This document shows, piece after piece, positions 1-12,139 of a DNA stretch of 64,000 nucleotides. How positions within the stretch are numbered: position 1 is the first letter of the stretch; each line of letters starts with the position of its first letter. The notes below the pieces were generated by a model. That model was not told the DNA's origin. It was given only the letters and a program-made list of their open reading frames with translations, and did not search any database. The DNA is from Clavelina lepadiformis (taxonomy: Eukaryota > Chordata > Ascidiacea > Aplousobranchia > Clavelinidae), in NCBI RefSeq assembly GCF_947623445.1, contig NC_135247.1, positions 312,501 to 376,500 on the forward strand, written 5' to 3'. The position numbers were made by a program, and so were the translations under genes.

Positions 1-1413
1 AATTGTAAGTTTGCTCTTACTTTTATAACAACTATCCTGTTATTGCGCACTTGTTTACTTGTCAATACCGTGACAAACTTTATTGCACTAACTTCTTATT
101 TTGTGGTTGATGTGACTGCAAGATGTTTATAAAAAAATTCAAGTAAATTGTCTGTTTCATTTTGAAATGTCGCCTCTTCCTATTATATTTGAAAATAAAC
201 AGTTTGGGTGAATCTCGCTTCGTGGTGAGCGGAGCTTTTGCGAATACCCAGGTCATTATTATAACAGGTGTGAAAGCCAAACCTGGCTGCTCTTATGAGG
301 CACTTAGACCAGGAAAATCCTGAAGTCCGATGAACCAAAATTTGTAACGATCGCTGGTAGCAGCTTCGTCACGGGATCCTCGAATTGCTTTTCAGCCATT
401 TTGACGTCAGCTGTTGCCCAGGTAATGCAGACAATAGATCTGTTGATGGATTATTATCTCCCAGCAACGTTGCAAACAAAAAAAACTTCTAACAATGCTT
501 CGGTTCATCGATCCCCTGTGACGCGTTTAGACAAGTTCAGTCCACTGGCGTTGAAAAGAGCAATGACGGAGCATTATCCGAGTGTTTGGATACGAACAGG
601 CAGGGCCTCATATTTGTCCTGTTAAGCCCAGTCATGTGCTAAACAAACTTTTCCTTATACATTGCGTTATAAGAAATACCTTTAACCCGTATCATCCCGT
701 CGGCTTCTCAACAACGCAGCAAAGAGTAGGAATTTCGCAATAACAAGCCAGGCAGTTAGGGATTTACGGCGAGGACGATTATTCGGGTTCGTGCGAACCC
801 ATAACGACCATCATAGCGGTTGCTCCGAATCTATTCGTATCAGCATCAAGCGATAAAGTTTCATCAAAATCTTGTTTGTGACGTGTAGTAATTGCCAAAA
901 ATTGTTGACCAAAGGGCGATTTGAAAAGGAACATGCTCATTTGCAGCTCTACTCGCGGGACTTGACCGCGAGTCACACCTCATTATTACGACATAATCAA
1001 CATATGCCGAAGTCAATAGATTATGTGTGAAACCAAAAATATTACAGCCAAGGTCATTACATCTTTGACCTTGAATAACCAAAAGAAATTGCAAAACTCA
1101 TCTGATAGGAGCAGCTAGGTACAAGATATAGGCTATGTAATGAAATGGTTGTTTATAGTTCCTTATCCTGTAAGGGCGACCACTTCAATTACAATGTTTG
1201 TCTGTTGAATAGTTTAATGTCCTCGATATAAATGAGCCTCAAGGTCGTTGTTTCGCTTTTCTTAATCTTAGAATTAATTGTACACCTTGACAACTGTATA
1301 TTCTGATTATATTGAAGCTTCTTTGAACGAATACATCAAGATAAAACATTGTGACAGCAACAGCATAAAGACATGTTGCGGCGTTGAACGTCATAGCAAG
1401 AAGATACTGATAA
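1..1413. other. non-coding stretch, no gene seen
   Basis: The short ORFs here have no family resemblance and no splice support. One TGACGTCA word lies at 402-409. I see nothing else that can be called. Confidence 0.6.
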
Positions 1414-1421
1414 GTGATAAG

Positions 1422-2089
1422 TAGGGCAACCAAAAGTCAATATGGTCAATTTTTTTTTACCTGCTCAGAATGCTATGAAACAAGCACAAAACAAATTTCA
1501 GCTTTGTACGACGTGTGGTATAGAAGTTATTAGGTCAGATAAAGTCAAAATGTTACGTTAGGTCAAAATACGGTCAAATTGTTTCGTTAGGTCTTTTTTT
1601 TAGGTCAAAATCTATTAAACTTGTAATTTTGTAACCATTTTGTAATATTATTCTTCCGTTTTTCTCTTTTCTTGTACCGCAAACAATTCCAGTCCCGCAA
1701 ATTTTACTTAGAACCAAAGACACAAAGAGAGGGAAGGCTTTTCAGCGCGTTTGGTGACGTCACGATGTGACAGCATTGCATTTGAAACTGCAAGTTGTCA
1801 ATCTTAATACGCAGAAACGAAAAAAAGTCAACACTAGAAAAGTATTTTGTCATTTTTAAATGCAGCTTTAGATTAGAAAGTTGCTGTAGACAGTGTAGAG
1901 ACTATCAGTATAGCGTTTTTCAAAATGAGGTCAAAATTTAAACGTTTTAGGTCAAAATAAGGTCAAAATGTAAACTTTTTAGGTCAAAATAAGGTCAAAA
2001 TGTAAACTTTTTACGTCAAAATGAGGTCAAAATTTGCAAATTTTAAGGTCAAAATTTAAAATTTTTAGGTCAAAAAACTGGTTGCCCTA
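1422..2089. mobile_element. non-autonomous hAT-type DNA transposon (MITE-like)
   Basis: The element opens with TAGGGCAACCA (1422-1432) and closes with its exact reverse complement TGGTTGCCCTA (2079-2089). It is flanked on both sides by the same 8 bp, GTGATAAG (1414-1421 and 2090-2097), an intact target-site duplication. Eight-base duplications and a TAGGG/CAGGG terminus are typical of the hAT superfamily. No transposase ORF is present, so it depended on enzyme made elsewhere. Both ends of the interior (about 1530-1620 and 1920-2080) carry many copies of GGTCAAAAT spaced by T-rich runs, so the inside is partly a simple array. The perfect duplication suggests a fairly young insertion. Confidence 0.85.
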
Positions 2090-2097
2090 GTGATAAG

Positions 2098-5090
2098 TGA
2101 TAACTCGTAATGCACGCACAGTAACAGGGAAGCAATCGATTACGTCACGCAGTGTTATGCTTCGCTGATTCGATAGACGAGAATTCTATGTCGTACACAG
2201 TCTTATATTACATTAATTCATAATATTATCACAGCTATATATAAGCTCACTAGTCACGGAAGTCATTTTGGAATATCGATCATTTCAATAACAAATTTAT
2301 GTGCACAGCGTCAATCTACGGAGGGAAATTGAAAACAGGAAATGAGCGGTTAGAGATATTTTGTTTCAGGAAAATATTAAATTGTACATAGGCCCTATTT
2401 ACTATGACGTGTCTCGACTCTCGAGATCGATAGTTTGATTTTATTTAAAGCCTCATTTGCATCTGATGAAGATTATTAGAAAGCTTTTGTAGTCGGGCCA
2501 GCATAAACATTATGACAGCACAATAGCACCTACCTGATGTCCTATCGCGAACGTTCTGTCGGTCTGCCACCACAAATGCTGCGAAGTAGGCCTACATGAT
2601 ACCTGGCCTTGGTAGGTCAGATTTATTTCCCAGAAACCGCATCAAAAAATCAGTCATTTTATTTTTCGACAAACTCAAGTTAGCGGCCTTTTGCAAGTCA
2701 ACAAAAAGCTTTAACCAGTGCAACTGCCGTAGCTACTTTGCTGCCTTTCTAAACTGGCAGATACAGCTACAGCACCACCTTAGTTTGTTTCACACAACAG
2801 ATATATTTTGAAATTTAGTTCTATCTGTCACGACATACAAGTGATTAGCCAACCTTGTGACGTATTAATTGTGATTTTTAAACTGGGAGTAACATTTTTC
2901 TTATGATGTTGTATTCACTATTCAATTCAGCGAAGTTAACTGAGCTACCCCAGTGTAAAATGACGACAAATTGTTGGCACCAAACATGGTGTCGTAATGA
3001 GAGATTTTCTTCCATAAAGATGAATAAGTTACCGCTTCCTCACAGTCATAGGCTTCAACAAATTCATTTCGTGTTGTTTGATAAAGAAGGATACAGCGAC
3101 GTTATTTTAAGTGGTGTGTTGATTATTAACGTTTAGTAAATAACAGGCAAAGCGATCGGTTATCTGGCAAGAATTTGAAGGATGAATGGCCGGTGAGTTG
3201 TGATCATGCAAAAAGTGGGAAGTTGGCTTAGCTATGACTCATAACGACAACTTTATGTAACTGAGTAATCAAAGCGATGCCTGATATTTTAAGACTTGAA
3301 TAGAAGTTAAGTCAAGACCGACATGTAAGCTCTTTGAAGTCCAGGTCTTAGAAATTCTCGCTTACTTGAAATGCTTTTTATGATTTAGCATGCCTGCATT
3401 TATGCACATTTAATAGCAATTGATTGCATTCATCGCACGTAGAATGGATGAAGTTCAAGTTACGAAATGATTTGTCAAGTTACGAAACAAAATCGTCATC
3501 GCGGCGCAACACAGCTCGCGCAAAAACGTCACAGCAATATTTGATTTCTAACCTGAGTGAGTACAGCCGGCCTGTGGAAGTTTGATTTCTTGTCGTAACA
3601 AATTACATGACAAACCTTCGCATCGTGGTTATTCATTCAGCGATACATTGGTTGTAGCTCTTGATTAAAGACGATTCAACATCGAGTGTGCGCGTGATTA
3701 CGTTAACTGGATTGTGGAATATTTTCTTTTTAAATCCCGTGAAAATGTGGCACCTACGCACCGGACATTCTTCACTATTTGCTGATCCTGTCGTGGAAAG
3801 TTTCAAGCTTTCCTCCGCATAATTGCCTTGTGACTCCTTTGCGTCAAATCACGTGACACACTTTTAATTCTCTTTTTTCTCCTTCCTCCCCAGCGCGATG
3901 GCAACCAAAACCCAAGTCACGTGAACTGTGAACATGACAAAGTACGATTGTTTATCATTTACTGCGAAGGGTGCGGTAGTAGCGCGAATGCATCTGTGAG
4001 CGGTTTAATTGCAGCTTGAAACTGTGTCTAAGTGGAGGCATGTTGCATAACAAGGTGGCAGGGCGTGGCTCGGTATTTAAAACAATCGCTTTAATTTCAT
4101 ATCGCGGGTTAGTTTGCATTCATTGGGGGTGATAAACACTTCTGGATCGTCCAAGCAGATAATCTTATGCGGCAATGCTAGTCCCTTCTGCCAGTTGTTA
4201 GATTTAATGTGGCTGTTTATGGAAAAATTATGATTTGTTTTGGACTGTTGTTCGGACAGAGGTAAGATCTGTTTTAAACAAAGATTATGGAGATGGAAAG
4301 ATTGACCAAGGAAGGCGAAGGCCCTCCGTCGCAGGGTAAAAGTGTAAGAGCAAGCCAAGTCCATTTTTCAATAAACACATGTAAGTCCCAGTTTATCACA
4401 TACGCATGCTCGTGATACGGTGCTTGTAGCATGTCGTGCTCAATGGAACCATGTTGAAGTGTAGCAACGTTTCTTTTGCATATAATTGCACATGGAATGC
4501 GCCAATGGACAATTGCCATGGTGTGGTGCTGGTGGAATGGTTTTAGAATCATCATGTTTGGCCAATAATAATAAATATACAAAAACCTGTAATTGAATTT
4601 GTTTGCTACCTTGCTCTGCATAATTATATCTTGTAGGTGAGGCGATAGGTTATAAGACTAAAATGTTTCTCATAGCAAATGTTTATGGCAGGACCATAAA
4701 AGGTGTTATGTTAATGTTTATGTATTTAAGGTAAATTTTCATGCTTTATTATATTTGGTTTATGGTGAAGTTGTTGGTTGTAGTTGAATTATATCAATTG
4801 CGACTAAAATCAGCTCTTACTTAAAGCTCACATTCGCAGCGGTTGGATTTATTTAACATCTGCCTAGTATAGGTCAATGATAAAAACAATTTATATGATG
4901 ATGCTGCTTCTGCTTGGGCATGATAAAATAAATGATCTTATACAATTCACAAAACTTATTCAATTTGTGGTATTTCCCGGTGAATTATTGACCTGTGTGG
5001 TTTAATAAATTTTCTTAGTTTGCTTTTTGTCACCATAAAAGGTTTAAACAGGAGCGTAGGGTCGTTATAAGTTTACTTTAACTCTGCACT
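2098..5090. other. non-coding stretch upstream of the stomatin gene
   Basis: AT-rich sequence with only chance-length ORFs. Two overlapping minus-strand ORFs at 4077-4621 show no domain and no splice pattern and are not called. The last part presumably contains the promoter and 5' UTR of the stomatin gene. Confidence 0.5.
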
Positions 5091-8000
5091 ATGGAAAGTC
5101 AGAATTCAGGTCGTAATAAGAGAACTGGGCAAGCATCTTCTCCACAGCAGTACAACATCATGATCGACACCTGTAAGTGTTGAACACACAATCACGCCTT
5201 CGCATGCTAATCAATACTTGTATGAAAGTTTTATGAAATTTTACACACCTCCGTAGATGTTTTTTATTGACTGCATGGCAGGGGGTGTAACAACTAATGA
5301 GATGATCAGATTGTAGATATTGTTATAGATATTGTTATAGATATTGGTGTCTTACAATCTATTTACAGGGTGCTTGGTTTGTAACCAAAATGAAAGCAAT
5401 ATAAGTTGTGTAAGATTTTTCTTACATATTTTTCCACATTAAATAACTATGCGTTAAGCATTGTTGTGTTTGTTTGTTACTAATTGTGTTTGTTTGAGTT
5501 TCATTGATTTAGTTTGTTGGAAAATGAGCAATTTCTTGTAGCTTTCAGTTAACTAACTTGGTGCTATAACTTAAGATTCGAGTTTAACTAGATTTATGTT
5601 TATTTAATTTAGCTGGAGATGACATTGAGTATGGCTGTTGTGGATGGGCTCTTCTTATTCTTTCTATGATCATCATAGTCTTGACCTTCCCTGTTGCTAT
5701 TTGCATGTGTGTGAAAGTAAGTCACCAGCTATTTAACATAAACAGTGATATAAATATTTGTTCTGTGGTTATGCTTTGTCTAAGTTGTCATTTTCACTCT
5801 GTTCCAGGTTGTGCAAGAATATGAGCGAGCTGTCATCTTCAGACTTGGTCGTCTTGCCAAAGGTGGCGCCAAGGGACCTGGTAAGTGTCAATCATTCTCA
5901 TAATGATGAGAAAATATACGTCAAGTAATTATTGAATATGAGTTGATCTCACTTCTTGAATATGCAGGTATTTTCTTCGTCATCCCGTGCACTGATGAAT
6001 ATAGAAAAGTCGACCTTAGAACCGTGTCATTTGATGTTCCCCCACAAGAGGTGAACAAAAACTTCTAAATTATCTGAAAATGTCATCAATAAACCTCCTG
6101 TTCATACAAGTCCATGCTTGTACAGATTCTCACCAAGGACAGTGTGACAATAGCTGTGGACGCAGTGGTGTACTATCGTGTGCAGGACGCCACCATGAGC
6201 ATCGCAAATGTCGAAAATGCTGATGGAGCAACTCGCTTGCTGGCTCAGACCACTCTTCGTAACATGCTCGGAACAAAGAGTCTCTCCGAGGTTTTGACAG
6301 ATCGTGAGCACATCAGCTCTGGCATGCAGGTAAGCAAGAATTGATTGATAGTTTGTGCTGTGTGTTGGATATATTTACTCTCATCTAAACACAAAAACGT
6401 CAAAGTTGCCAAACAGCCCTTGCACAGAACAAATCAATATCAAATGCTTCTTCTAAACCAGCGGTGCATGTTGCATAATTTATGATGTGCCAGAAATCAT
6501 TAAACACAATGCACAGGGACCGACAGGGTGTAGCAATGCTTGCATGTGACAACTTGGATTGGGGAAGAAACACATAAATTTAGCAGCATATTTAGCGAAC
6601 CAATCATATTAACCAGGACCTTATAAATGAAGATGCCTGGTATACCAATGAGCTTGGTTATTAAGTGGCACAAACTTCAACTTAGTTAAGGTTTGTTGCT
6701 ACGTGGTCCTTAACTTCTTTATTTTATTTAGTCCACTTTGGATGAAGCCACAGATCCATGGGGAATTAAAGTTGAAAGAGTTGAAGTGTAAGTACTTGCA
6801 TTATGTACCTGTTAAATACCTGTTAATGTTGAACGACAAATCATCATAATCATTTAAATCACATTATTGTTTTCATCATTATATGATGTCTTTGACGTGC
6901 TAAAAGAAAAGTGTTTTCCTACTTTTGGTGACGCAAGGAATTTTTGATTTAATAAAACAAATGTTTCCTTGCGTATCATGGAGGGGCAGATCAGCGGCAC
7001 TGGGCAGATCTATTTGGAAACTGTTAATTTCAAGATTTTTTGTTTGTCACATTATAGGGCAGGCATGCCGGCTTCTTACTAGGCCTGCAGGTTCACAAAA
7101 TTTAAAAAAGCTGCTATTTTCTAGTTTTTGATTTTAAAAAGTTAGTGGTTTTGCAATCTTTTTTCTGTATAAACCAGACGTGGGCAAACTGCGGCTCGCG
7201 AGCCGCATGCGGCTCTCCGGCATGTTTTTTGTGGCTCTTCTAGTCGAATCGTAAAATTCCAAAAAATGTAAAGGCTACCAAGAGTACCGTTTATGAAAGT
7301 TTCTGTGTAATTTTTCTTTATTTAGGCCAGCATTTCGTTTATGACGTAACACTAGACATCGATTCCGACATTGTTTTCAGGTATAGATTCTATACTCTAT
7401 GGCAAAGGTTGTCAAAATGCACCTCACCAACATGTTTTTATGGGTCTTTTAGTTAAAAAGTAATATCCCAAAATGACTACTAATAGTATAATAACCAAAT
7501 TGACAATCATTACTGATTTTGCGGCTCGCTGGTGTTTATATTTTTCCGCAAGTGACTCTTTCATTGAACAAATTTGCCCACCCCTGGTATAAACTATGTC
7601 AGCTCATGATGCCAACTTCGTTTCATGTTTTTATAAAATGTTGCAAGTTATGAAGAAATGTTGAATTAAAAAAGTAGTAAAACCCATCTCGAGCATGTAA
7701 GTGGGCAAATACCCGGGTAAATACTGACAACAACCTTCTGCGTAAAGCTGCTGCTGCTACGAAATATATACAAGCGCTGACAATTTGAAAGATATTAGTA
7801 TATATACTGTAACAGGAAATTGCATTATGTCTATGTCACTTCCTGAGTTCTTGACATATCTGAGCTATTTCCATTTTGTTAACAGCAAGGACGTGAGGCT
7901 TCCAGTCCAACTGCAACGAGCTATGGCTGCTGAGGCTGAAGCTGCCCGGGACGCCCGGGCCAAGGTCTGTTGCTGACGAACAAATAACTTGTTTTCATGT

Positions 8001-8250
8001 CGAATATCATTTTATAAGATGTCGCTGAAGGCAAGTTCCAACCTTCCTCTTCATGTTGCAGGTGATTGCGGCCGAGGGCGAGATGAACGCTTCGAGGAAG
8101 TTGAAGGAGGCTGCTGATGTGATGAGCGAGTCTCCCAACTCGATGCAGCTCCGATATCTTCAAACTCTCACCTCGATCAGCTCCGAGAAGAACTCAACCA
8201 TCATCTTCCCGCTCCCCATCGACATGATCAGCAACATGCTCAAGAAGTAG
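5091..8250 (+). CDS. STOM: stomatin / stomatin-like protein (band 7, SPFH family)
   Basis: Integral membrane scaffold protein; family members oligomerise in cholesterol-rich membranes and regulate channels and transporters. Eight exons: 5091-5172, 5613-5716, 5808-5880, 5968-6050, 6126-6329, 6732-6787, 7886-7964 and 8062-8250. All introns are GT-AG with matching phases, giving 289 aa (human stomatin is 288). After a polar N-terminus comes DDIEYGCCGWALL, then the hydrophobic hairpin segment LILSMIIIVLTFPVAICMC, a juxtamembrane cysteine likely to be palmitoylated, and the SPFH domain with EYERAVIFRLGRL, IFFVIPCTDEYRKVDLRT, DSVTIAVDAVVYYRV and WGIKVERVEVKDVRLP. The C-terminal coiled part is AEGEMNASRKLKEAADVM and the end is IIFPLPIDMI. 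The start ATG is the first in frame and gives the usual length. Which vertebrate paralogue (STOM, STOML3) it matches best cannot be told by eye. A MITE sits in intron 6. Confidence 0.96.
7175..7586. mobile_element. non-autonomous hAT-type MITE in intron 6 of the stomatin gene
   Basis: Left end CAGACGTGGGCAAACTGCGG and right end TTTGCCCACCCCTG form imperfect terminal inverted repeats. The flanks are an exact 8-bp duplication, GTATAAAC (7167-7174 and 7587-7594). The GTGGGCAAACTGCGGC / GCCCACCCCTG termini are the style of widespread animal hAT MITEs. At 412 bp with no long ORF, it is non-autonomous. It lies wholly inside the intron 6788-7885 and leaves the splice sites intact. Confidence 0.88.
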
Positions 8251-9836
8251 TTTCCCCCATTGCGTCACTGATGACGTCATATATATATTTCATAGATTCT
8301 AACTCCCTCCCAGTGTATATTGCTAACGTGCTTGTTGGATCTCTTTCTAATCATGCTTTTGCATTGAAGCGCGGTAATTCATTATAACTTGTTGTTACGT
8401 TATCGCTTGCTTTCGGTCTTACTTGCACTACTATCACCCCCCCTAATTATTACGTCGTCTAATCTTAACTTGCACTTGTGTTATGACTTCATTGACCCTT
8501 ACCTCGATAATTACCCCCCAGGCAGTTTGCATTCAAATTGTGGAACGTGCGATCAAGTTCAGGCGCGTTTGTCGCCAAGTTCTCATGTCATCTATAGGTT
8601 TGCTTTATGTGACGTCATTACCGATCTAGCGGGAATGCGAAATAGTGACGTCATTTTTAGTGACGATGTGTTGATTCTCCTATCGTTTGTCTTAAAATAA
8701 AATTTAACCTCGTAAACGACGCGATGTCAGGAATTCTCGCAACAAACAGAAAGTAAGTTCGCCGAAAAGTGGGAATATAAATAAATGCTGATTTATTGCA
8801 CTTGGCAGAAACAACGACGCCGCTGCTTTGTTCCGTCACAGGCGCAGGATTGATGACGAAACACCTTCGGGCGTTTACACGAGCTCTATTGTGCGTTATG
8901 AGAAGAAAAACGCCTTTTTCTTGCAACTTCTTATTTCATGATTAATTGTTGTCCAGTGGATTAAGGCAGCTCTGTAATCTTTTGTTATTCTGCGCTCAGT
9001 TAAACTTGCTGAGGTTCAAGCTTAAAGCGAAGGCAAAAATGACTTGAAAGAATTTTTTTGAGGTAATTAATCTCATGCTTGCCAACAGAGTTGTAACTAA
9101 GTCGTTTTTCCTAACTCGAGTTATTCTCGTAAAGCTTGCTGACGTCACCTTACGCGGCGCCATAGTTCAAGGTTCAATCGCTAAAGCAGGTTGAATTTGA
9201 CCAAAGAAGATCTGTCAGTAGAGACAACTGATAAGGTTTCTCGATCCTATTTAGATCGGCCTCTCATTTAAGTTACAGACAACCATTGATCTGCGCTGTT
9301 TGAAATTCTGGTTGATGCTTCAGAGATACGAAGCTCGCTTAATTCATTCACTAAGTAGGATCCACGCAAGAAGTTTTCCGACTTCAACTTTTGCTTGAAC
9401 CCGAACAGGTTTGCGGAATATTTCTTGAATGGAAGTATTGGGAGAACCTGAATTAGAGCTTCCTCGGAATCGCACCCGTGTTAAATTAACAGTCAGGCTT
9501 GAGAAAATTCTGATGTTGATAAAAAATCATAATCAGCTTTTTATGATGATGTTTTCTTAAATTTATTGACAAATTTGTCGGCTTGTGCTTGAAACATTTT
9601 ACTCTGGGCGCTAATCTAGTCTTGAGTCAATTCGAATCATTCAATGCAGTGAATCGATTCGACCAGAGTCAATTCGATGACTCAAGTCATTGCAGCATCA
9701 TTGTGAGTGAGTTGATCACAAACCGTTGTGTGCAGGGAGGTAAGACTCATAATGTGACGTGACAATGTATAAAATGGAGGGAAAACTTCTGTTCATGGTT
9801 CTTGTGAGCTGCTTGGGAGGGCGGAAAGGTTTTGAG
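8251..9836. other. stomatin 3' UTR and spacer
   Basis: The stomatin 3' UTR starts here; its end is not clear. Exact TGACGTCA words lie at 8272, 8610, 8646 and 9140. The sequence GTCAATTCGA and relatives recur at about 9625-9685 in both orientations. No gene is seen. Confidence 0.5.
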
Positions 9837-10879
9837 ATGGGAGGAGGGTCGTGTGCTTGCTTCACCAACCATGTCCAGTATCATTTCTGCCGGGCGGAGA
9901 AAGGTTGGTGCTGTTTTTGAGCTTTGAAAGACAAGAAGAGCTAAACACCGCCACCTTGTGTTTCAGTTTTCTTGTTGGAGGCGACATCTTTCGATGGACT
10001 CGTGGTGAAGATAGATGGGGAGTATAAAGACCTCGAATTGCTCCAGAACGTCTCTGATTCACTTGCGGAGAAGCCAGAAGACGTCATTAATTACTTGGGA
10101 GAAGGAATCGCAGTTGATGACGAAAACTACTACCCAGCTGTCGCAAAATATTCAGCAACAATTGTGGAGGCGAGTCAGTAATAGAAGTCGTAGATTCAAA
10201 GAACTTTCAATGATAATAATCGCTCATAGACATTGTATAAACAATACCTAGCAACTTTCTATGTCCAGGTGTTTAAAGGGGAGCACGACATATTCGATGT
10301 AGATGCGAATAATGTGAAGGTTTATGCAAACCTGGATCGGCGTTGTGAAACGGCGCTGTTATTAAATCGGCCCTTTATCGCCACAGGTGTTCGATCTAAA
10401 ATACGCCACGCGATGCAAACGCCACTAAATTAAACTTAATTATAATATAGCAGAGAATGAAAAGAAAGCAGAGTTTTGCGGTGTAATTTCATAATTTTAT
10501 TTTAGGCTTAGAAACAGAGTTTGACGTGTGCACGTTTATGTGGTATGCTGATTATGGAAGCCAGCTGTTAAAAACATTGACGAACAACTTACTAAACCAT
10601 TTCCCAAGACTCTGCGGAAAATGCGATGTGGTTACGGAACCTCTTGCGTATTGGTGGGGTGATTATGTGAGTGGAATCTTTCTCTTGTTTGCTCACGAAA
10701 GATGCGTTTGCAGCTCTGCATCTTCTGCTGCATCTTCTGCATCTGTTTATCTTCTATTGTTCTAGGACGCAGACGACCCCGCGAGCTACTGTGTGTGCGA
10801 ATCCCTGGCAGACTTAACAAAAGTTTGCCAAAGACTTGATGATGGCGCGTGCGGTTGGGTGGATCACTCTGATGAGTGA
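9837..10879 (+). CDS. unrecognised five-exon gene, possibly N-myristoylated, with in-frame TGA before a CxxC tail
   Basis: Exons 9837-9903, 9967-10169, 10269-10386, 10506-10666 and 10766-10879 join with matching phases to give 220 aa. The intron after exon 2 uses a GC donor (GAG|GCGAGT); the other introns are GT-AG. The protein opens MGGGSCACFTNHVQYHFCR. Gly-2 with nearby cysteines suggests myristoylation plus palmitoylation, so membrane anchoring is possible (inference). The middle is hydrophilic and mixed; the last third is cysteine-rich (CGKCD, SYCVCESL, KVCQRL, GACGW). The stop TGA (10877-10879) is followed in the same frame by CPLCGAVELLNE and then TGA (10916-10918), a tail that looks coding. 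A poly(A) signal AATAAA lies at 10995-11000. I do not recognise the family. The phase-consistent structure makes a real gene very likely; the function is unknown. Confidence 0.8.
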
Positions 10880-10994
10880 TGTCCGCTGTGTGGCGCTGTG
10901 GAGCTACTAAACGAATGACTGGCAGTTTGAGTAACATGACGTCGACATATCTAAAATCAATAGATGAGCGTTCTTGGTATTTTTCCATTATTTC

Positions 10995-11000
10995 AATAAA
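10995..11000 (+). terminator. poly(A) signal of the unrecognised gene at 9.8-10.9 kb
   Basis: AATAAA about 115 bp after the first TGA and 77 bp after the second. It is the only canonical signal near the end of the gene. Confidence 0.6.
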
Positions 11001-11529
11001 ATTATTTCAGTTGTATCATTCATCATCAAGAACCTATCCCTGTTTCTTCAGCCACGCACGGTCTATCTGTTTATAGTTTTCTGTTGGTCTTGGTTAGTTA
11101 CGTTTTTGTTTTCTCAGTTTACATAGATCAATTCACAACAAGTGAATCAAATCAAATATTCTTTGTATACTTGTAGTAGGGCTTCATGTTCAACGGTATC
11201 GGCCGGTTTTGTTTTCGAGAAATCGCTGCTGGCTTATAGAACGCCAGCGAATAACGATGACAACAAATTTATCCCTTAAACATAGTTTATAATCCATACA
11301 CGCCATGCAGTACAAACTGCAAAGAACATATACCGTAGACACAGAGGCCAATGACGTGTAAAGAGAGTTCAGTAGGAAAGTTCAGACTTGATCAAAGGAA
11401 GTTGTTTCCTGAACAGATCTGAAACTTAGTAAGGATGTTACTTTACTAAATTTAGAAGATCATTTGATGCAGCTTGGATGTCAATTTATGCAGGATATAG
11501 GTGGATACATCATACAGGTGTATTGCAAT

Positions 11530-12139
11530 TCACCGATTATAATATACATATAATATAATATATACATTACATATACATAATATAATAATATACACAAGCT
11601 TGACCGTGACTTTTCTTCCTGGCGAGATCACCGTCACACTCGCCCATAAAACAAACTCCGACCGGAAGTTGTATGAGTTACCAACGTCATCGAGTATCTG
11701 GAATGACCAAAGCATAAAAATTTTCTTATTCGATCGATTGCTGTCCTGACGTCACTTACTGTGAGAACATCAGAGATGTCTGTGGTGAGGTCAGTTATGA
11801 TGACGAGGACTTGATTATTCTCACTCGCTGTGATCTTCCATTCGCATTGTAGCCTTAACCTGGGAGGTTCTGATGTTGTCGACCTAGGAAACTGAAGCGA
11901 CTCTTCCACATCGGTTGCACTCAGCTGACCCCCGCACCATAAAACAACATCAGTCTGTTTTCAAGGCAACTCGCGCTTCGGCATAGCTTGCGTCTTTGCG
12001 AAAATTATTTTGTTTTAAAATTATTCAAATAATTTAAACTTTTCCACCGCTGTGGAACAGAGTTACCTGCGTCACTTCCGGTGATCATGATGGAAAGAAG
12101 GACGAGGATTCCATGATAGACCAGCAGCGCACATTTCAT
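11530..12139 (-). CDS. secreted or membrane protein with a CUB domain, 3' end uncertain
   Basis: Exon 1 (12139-12067) encodes a signal peptide, MKCALLVYHGILVLLSIMI then TGSDA. Exon 2 (11954-11760) encodes WCGGQLSATDVEESLQFP followed by RLQCEWKI and VLVIITDLTTDISDVLT. This is the CUB pattern: CGG near the start, CxW, and an aliphatic-rich strand with an acidic DLTTD. Exon 3 (from 11697) continues with ILDDVGNSYNF and VTVISPGRKVTVKL, the last strands of the domain. Exons 2 and 3 join in phase 0. Exon 1 ends in phase 1, so its join to exon 2 does not fit and another donor or a small exon is missing. The reading frame then runs into an AT microsatellite at 11530-11600, where the real end is probably a splice donor. 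CUB domains mediate extracellular protein binding. Only one domain is visible, so the gene may be small or only partly found. Confidence 0.65.
11536..11597. repeat. AT-rich microsatellite (TATA/ACAT type)
   Basis: Sixty or so bases made of TATAATATA and ACATATA units. It overlaps the 3' end of the CUB-domain reading frame. Confidence 0.8.

Noticed and set aside
8389-8700. 103-codon plus-strand ORF with a hydrophobic start
   Set aside because: It begins at TTG, lies directly behind the stomatin stop in what should be its 3' UTR, and shows no family resemblance or splice support.
10936-10970. SECIS element for the TGA-containing gene
   Set aside because: ATGA, an A-rich loop and a later TGA are present, but only a short stem forms and the core pairs poorly. 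Too weak to list as a feature; kept only as part of the read-through question.
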